From: Flavobacteriaceae bacterium UBA7433
GTDB taxonomy: Bacteria; Bacteroidota; Bacteroidia; Flavobacteriales; Flavobacteriaceae
NCBI GenBank assembly: GCA_002477565.1
Contig: DLQL01000099.1
Span: forward strand, 7,004-25,087
Reading direction: 5' to 3'
Length of the DNA: 18,084 nucleotides
Within the stretch, counting starts at the first letter, position 1. Each line of letters starts with the position of its first letter. The notes below the pieces were generated by a model. That model ran no database searches. It saw only the letters and a list, made by a program, of their open reading frames with translations, and had not been told where the DNA came from. Positions 15,140-18,084 of the stretch are shown in pieces. The position numbers were made by a program, and so were the translations under genes.

Positions 15140-16216
15140 ATGTTTGCAACGATTTTACAGAAATTTTTTTACGGTCTTTTGACTTTGTTTGGAGTGGTTT
15201 CTGCGGTTTTTTTCTTGTTTCATGTGCTGCCTGGAGATCCAGCTCGAATGTTGCTGGATGAACGTCAGGACGCAACACAATTGGTGCAGATCAAAAAAAA
15301 GTACGGATTTGACCAGCCGGTATCGGTGCAATACATGTATTACATAAACGACTTGTCGCCACTTTCTTTACACAGCAAAAATGAGGGAAATTACACGGCA
15401 TTGGCGAGTGATAAATACAAACCTTTTGTCGTTGCTTCTTTTGGAACTTTTGACTTGGTTTTGAAAGTTCCGTACCTCCGCGCCTCTTTTCAGAAAAATG
15501 GCAAGCCAGTGGCTGAGGTTCTCCAAGAGACCTTTCCCAATACGGCTATCCTGGCGTTGAGTGCAATTGGAATAGCCTTGTTGTTAGGTGTTTTTTTTGG
15601 AGTGCTTGCTGCTTTGTACAAGGATACCTTTTTTGATCGTTCTATAGCTTTTTTTAGCACCTTGGGAATGAGTGTTCCTTCTTTTTTGTCAGCCATTGTA
15701 TTTGCATGGTTGTTTGGTTTTGTATTGAAAAAATACACTCATTTGAACATGACGGGAAGCTTGTATGCCGTGGATGATTTTGGAGAAGGTGTTTTTATTC
15801 AATGGAAAAACTTAGTGTTGCCTGCTGTGGTATTGGGCATCCGTCCTTTGGCGGTTATCGTTCAGTTGATGCGCAATTCTCTCCTCGAAGTGTTCGGGCA
15901 AGATTACATAAGAACCGCGAAGGCAAAAGGGTTGAACGATTGGCAAATCGTTTGCAGACACGCGATGAAAAACGCACTAAATCCAGTTGTCACCGCTGTT
16001 TCAGGTTGGTTTGCCTCTCTGTTGGCAGGTGCCGTTTTTGTGGAGTATATTTTTAATTGGAACGGTTTGGGAAAAGAAATTGTAGACGCTTTGAACACAC
16101 TTGATCAACCGGTGTTGATGGGTGCTGTTTTGTTGGTGGCGAGTTTGTTTGTTTTGATCAATATATGTGTGGACGTACTTTACGGTTGGTTGGATCCTAA
16201 AATCGGAAACTCCTAA
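15140..16216 (+). CDS. DppB/OppB-type ABC transporter permease
   Basis: A 358-residue inner-membrane permease of the peptide/nickel ABC importer class. The opening helix is followed by the family motif F-H-V-L-P-G-D-P-A-R-M (27-37) and K-K-Y-G-F-D-Q-P (53-60). Later helices lie near 135-158, 168-195, 225-243, 288-303 and 325-347. The cytoplasmic coupling loop is D-Y-I-R-T-A-K-A-K-G-L-N-D-W-Q-I with H-A-M-K-N-A-L-N-P-V (255-283), the equivalent of the EAA motif, which docks on the ATPase. The loop after helix 1 is about 35 residues longer than in E. coli DppB (around 72-110). No partner permease, ATPase or binding protein is in the window, so the substrate cannot be read from context; peptide import is the default family guess. 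A 7-bp hairpin spans the stop codon. Confidence 0.88.
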   Translation: MFATILQKFFYGLLTLFGVVSAVFFLFHVLPGDPARMLLDERQDATQLVQIKKKYGFDQPVSVQYMYYINDLSPLSLHSKNEGNYTALASDKYKPFVVASFGTFDLVLKVPYLRASFQKNGKPVAEVLQETFPNTAILALSAIGIALLLGVFFGVLAALYKDTFFDRSIAFFSTLGMSVPSFLSAIVFAWLFGFVLKKYTHLNMTGSLYAVDDFGEGVFIQWKNLVLPAVVLGIRPLAVIVQLMRNSLLEVFGQDYIRTAKAKGLNDWQIVCRHAMKNALNPVVTAVSGWFASLLAGAVFVEYIFNWNGLGKEIVDALNTLDQPVLMGAVLLVASLFVLINICVDVLYGWLDPKIGNS

Positions 16217-16223
16217 GAGTTTC
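16206..16223 (+). repeat. Perfect hairpin enclosing the permease stop codon
   Basis: GAAACTC (16206-16212) and GAGTTTC (16217-16223) form a 7-bp perfect inverted repeat. Its 4-base loop CTAA contains the TAA stop (16214-16216). No T run follows, so it is not a standard intrinsic terminator. Confidence 0.6.
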
Positions 16224-16294
16224 GGATGTTGCCAATTCGAAAACGTTTGCGCAAATGAAAAAGCGACTTCACGTTCTATATTATCAAATAAATG

Positions 16295-16302
16295 TAAGTT
16301 TG
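16295..16302 (+). promoter_or_regulatory. -7 promoter box of the thioredoxin-like gene
   Basis: The plus strand reads TAAGTTTG, a perfect TAnnTTTG, with TTC 18 bases upstream (16274-16276). It is 37 bases before the ATG at 16339, so transcription would start near 16308. Confidence 0.42.
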
Positions 16303-16338
16303 TGCGTGCGAAGACCTAAGCCAATCTTTTAAACGCAA

Positions 16339-16851
16339 ATGAATTCCGTTATGAAACATGTTTTGTATTTATTTCTGATGGTTCTCGGTGCTTGCTCAAC
16401 AGCGCAAGAGAAGACTCATTTTCCTGAAAAAGCCTTGAAAGACACTTTATTGACTTTTGATGGGCTAGAAAAAACGGTCGAAGAAGTATTGTCTCAGTAC
16501 AATGGAAAAATTGTGGTCTTGGACATTTGGGCCTCTTGGTGTGGTGATTGTATTGCCGGTTTGCCCAAAGTAAAAGAATTGCAGCAAACCTATGGAAAAG
16601 ACATCGCCTACGTATTTTTCTCTTTGGACAGAACACCAGATTCTTGGAAAAAAGGCATCGCACGATTTGGTGTAGAAGGGGCGCATTATTTTATTCCTTC
16701 TGGAAGGAAAAGCGACTTTTGTAGGGCCGTTGCCGTGGATTGGATCCCTCGTTATATGGTCTTGGACAAAGAAGGTAAAATCCTGCTGTACAAAGCCATT
16801 AAAGCGACAGATGTTCGAATAGAAGCCCTTTTAAAGAAAGCAAGTAATTAA
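16339..16851 (+). CDS. Thioredoxin-like (TlpA/redoxin type) lipoprotein
   Basis: A 170-residue protein with a short lipoprotein signal (hydrophobic stretch ending LGAC, lipidated Cys19), hence anchored outside the cytoplasm. Residues about 30-168 are a thioredoxin fold: V-V-L-D-I-W-A-S-W-C-G-D-C (59-71) with redox pair Cys68/Cys71, and the cis-Pro loop W-I-P-R-Y (135-139, Pro137). It resembles TlpA/ResA-type thiol-disulfide oxidoreductases acting on periplasmic disulfides or haem-protein cysteines; the partner is unknown. An extra Cys128 is present. A second ATG at 16351 would give a shorter, equally good signal peptide, so the exact start is open. It is 45 bases upstream of tpiA on the same strand, with no terminator between, so the two may be cotranscribed. 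Confidence 0.88.
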   Translation: MNSVMKHVLYLFLMVLGACSTAQEKTHFPEKALKDTLLTFDGLEKTVEEVLSQYNGKIVVLDIWASWCGDCIAGLPKVKELQQTYGKDIAYVFFSLDRTPDSWKKGIARFGVEGAHYFIPSGRKSDFCRAVAVDWIPRYMVLDKEGKILLYKAIKATDVRIEALLKKASN

Positions 16852-16896
16852 AACAAAAACCTTAAGCAATAAAACAAACAAATAAAAAATCAAACC

Positions 16897-17658
16897 ATGA
16901 GAAGTAAAATAGTTGCAGGAAACTGGAAAATGAACAACGATGCAAACGCCTCTAAAACATTGGCAAACGAGTTGGTCGCAGGATTGAAAGATAAATCATT
17001 ACAAAACACACGTGTTGTCGTAGCACCGACATTTGTCAATTTGACAGCAGTCCATGAAGTTGTTTCGGGTTCTGTAGTCGAAGTAGCGGCTCAAAACATG
17101 CACCAAGCAAAAAGTGGTGCCTTTACAGGTGAGATTTCTGCAGAAATGTTGACTTCTATCGGCTTAAAATCTGTGATTTTAGGACATTCAGAACGTCGTG
17201 AGTACTTTGGAGAAACGGATGCTTTGTTGGCAGAAAAAGTAACTGCTGCTTTGGCCAACGGATTGGAAGTTATTTTTTGTTTTGGAGAATTGTTAGAAGA
17301 CCGCAAGTCAGAAAATCATTTTGCAGTAGTGGAATCTCAAATTTCAAATGCCCTATTTTCTTTAGATGCAGGCGCTTGGAAACAGCTAGTATTGGCATAC
17401 GAGCCAGTATGGGCTATTGGGACTGGAGAAACTGCAACAGCAGATCAGGCCCAAGAAATGCACGCTTTCATTCGTAAAATTGTCGCAGACAAATACGATG
17501 CTGCCTTGGCAGAAGAAGTGTCCATTTTATACGGAGGATCTTGCAAGCCAGGAAATGCCAAAGAGATCTTTTCAAAAGAAGATGTCGACGGAGGTTTGAT
17601 TGGAGGGGCAGCGTTGCAAGCAGCCGATTTTATCGCCATCATTGAAGCCATTCAATAA
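16897..17658 (+). CDS. tpiA: Triosephosphate isomerase
   Basis: A 253-residue TIM-barrel enzyme that interconverts dihydroxyacetone phosphate and glyceraldehyde 3-phosphate in glycolysis and gluconeogenesis. All catalytic residues are present: Lys11 in GNWKMN, His97 in ILGHSERR, and Glu169 in AYEPVWAIGTG, followed by the closing loop 6. The phosphate grip is YGGS (212-215) and GLIGGAAL (233-240). The usual C-I-G-E reads CFGE (128-131), a mild variation. The leader (16852-16896) is A-rich, as is common in Bacteroidetes, and has no strong Shine-Dalgarno or -7 box. Expression is therefore probably from the promoter ahead of the thioredoxin-like gene. A strong terminator follows at 17734-17765. 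Confidence 0.97.
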   Translation: MRSKIVAGNWKMNNDANASKTLANELVAGLKDKSLQNTRVVVAPTFVNLTAVHEVVSGSVVEVAAQNMHQAKSGAFTGEISAEMLTSIGLKSVILGHSERREYFGETDALLAEKVTAALANGLEVIFCFGELLEDRKSENHFAVVESQISNALFSLDAGAWKQLVLAYEPVWAIGTGETATADQAQEMHAFIRKIVADKYDAALAEEVSILYGGSCKPGNAKEIFSKEDVDGGLIGGAALQAADFIAIIEAIQ

Positions 17659-17733
17659 ACGACCTCCTTATTTGATAGGTCTTGTTAAAGTAGCACCTAC
17701 TCAATAATACCCGGTCAAAATCAATTGTATAAC

Positions 17734-17765
17734 AGCGATTCCTTTTTTAGGAATCGCTTTTTTTT
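17734..17765 (+). terminator. Intrinsic terminator after tpiA
   Basis: AGCGATTCC (17734-17742) and GGAATCGCT (17750-17758) form a perfect 9-bp stem with a 7-base loop. The T run 17758-17765 follows directly. It lies 75 bases after the tpiA stop and ahead of the prmA promoter. Confidence 0.9.
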
Positions 17766-17834
17766 GTACCCTTATTTCTGAAATCCACAAAAAAAGAAAG
17801 TGCAAAAAACCACTAAAACTCTTTGATTTGCATG

Positions 17835-17842
17835 TATCTTTG
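17835..17842 (+). promoter_or_regulatory. -7 promoter box of prmA
   Basis: The plus strand reads TATCTTTG, a perfect TAnnTTTG, 18 bases before the ATG at 17861, with transcription expected near 17848. TTG trinucleotides upstream (17823-17825) are closer than the usual spacing. Confidence 0.52.
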
Positions 17843-17860
17843 CCACAAATTATTTGAGCG

Positions 17861-18084
17861 ATGCATGCAATTTACTTAGGCTATGATTTCAAGGTAACTC
17901 CCAAAGAACCCGCAACAGAAATATTGATTGCTGAACTTGGATTTGCCGGTTTTGAGAGTTTTGTGGAAAACGAAAATGGGGTCACAGCTTACATCCAAAA
18001 AGACGATTGGCGCGAAGACATGTTGGAAGGTGTTTTCGTGTTGAGTTCGGATGAGTTTTCCATCAGTTATACGTTTGAAGAAAT
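17861..18084 (+). CDS. prmA: Ribosomal protein L11 methyltransferase (partial, N-terminus only)
   Basis: The frame is open from the ATG at 17861 to the window end, giving 74 complete residues. The start M-H-A-I-Y-L-G-Y-D-F-K-V, then E-I-L-I-A-E-L-G-F-A-G-F-E-S-F and V-T-A-Y-I-Q-K-D-D-W, match the N-terminal substrate-recognition domain of PrmA in Bacteroidetes. PrmA methylates ribosomal protein L11 with S-adenosylmethionine. The methyltransferase domain lies outside the window, so its SAM-binding motif cannot be checked. A neighbouring ATG at 17865 is out of frame and hits a stop after four codons. Confidence 0.85.
   Translation, partial: MHAIYLGYDFKVTPKEPATEILIAELGFAGFESFVENENGVTAYIQKDDWREDMLEGVFVLSSDEFSISYTFEE

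Noticed and set aside
17661..17711. Short competing stems (GACCT/AGGTC, GTAG/CTAC) after tpiA as a regulatory RNA
   Set aside because: Stems are 4-5 bp and lie in a tail that ends at a normal terminator; no known riboswitch pattern.
1..18084. Mobile elements, CRISPR array or defence island
   Set aside because: No transposase, integrase, direct-repeat array or target-site duplication was seen; gene content is housekeeping throughout.

Overview
This window reads as core chromosome of a marine-type member of the Flavobacteriia (Bacteroidetes). The evidence is the low G+C, the weak or absent Shine-Dalgarno sites, the repeated Bacteroidetes-type -7 promoter box (TAnnTTTG) just upstream of most start codons, and the gene content: a CarboxypepD_reg-like secreted protein, DUF2851, a fused alpha/beta 2-oxoacid dehydrogenase E1, an FKBP lipoprotein with an Asp-rich tail, and a PyrR-like phosphoribosyltransferase beside shikimate kinase and an S4 protein. 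No phage, transposon, CRISPR array or integration scar was seen.

Layout. 1-632 (-): secreted protein with a carboxypeptidase-regulatory-like domain, cut by the window edge. 874-1668 (-): seven-helix membrane protein resembling the sensor half of Bacteroidetes AraC-type regulators, without a DNA-binding half. 1830-2046 (-): tRNA-Leu(GAG) and tRNA-Lys(TTT), with a terminator between them and a good promoter in front of tRNA-Lys. 2165-3739: shikimate kinase (+), converging on a PyrR-like phosphoribosyltransferase and an Hsp15-like S4 protein (both -). 3927-4799 (+): FKBP-type prolyl isomerase lipoprotein. It converges, across a perfect 16-bp bidirectional terminator hairpin, on an M20 dipeptidase (PepD) and its upstream neighbour, an NfsB-like nitroreductase (both -). 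7157-8482 (+): DUF2851 protein. 8539-14774 (-): fused E1 dehydrogenase, LOG-family (TIGR00730) protein and UvrA. 14775-15139: a 365-bp gene-free gap holding a + strand terminator with no gene in front of it. 15140-17658 (+): a lone DppB/OppB-type ABC permease, a thioredoxin-like lipoprotein and triosephosphate isomerase with a strong terminator. 17861-end (+): start of PrmA.

Most genes are single housekeeping functions: aromatic amino acid synthesis, glycolysis, excision repair, 2-oxoacid oxidation, peptide turnover, and translation or ribosome maintenance. Most appear to have their own promoters. Nitroreductase-pepD (11 bp apart) is the clearest operon. Boxes lying inside the longest reading frames moved four start codons downstream: phosphoribosyltransferase, nitroreductase, E1 and, less surely, the seven-helix protein.

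I did not find a clear new multi-gene system. The best leads are: the DUF2851 protein, whose acidic/His motif block plus 1+3 cysteine arrangement suggests an iron-sulfur or zinc nuclease-like enzyme; the orphan terminator and possible small RNA upstream of the permease; the Asp/Asn exchange at the metal site of the E1 dehydrogenase; and the missing zinc-ligand cysteine in UvrA.
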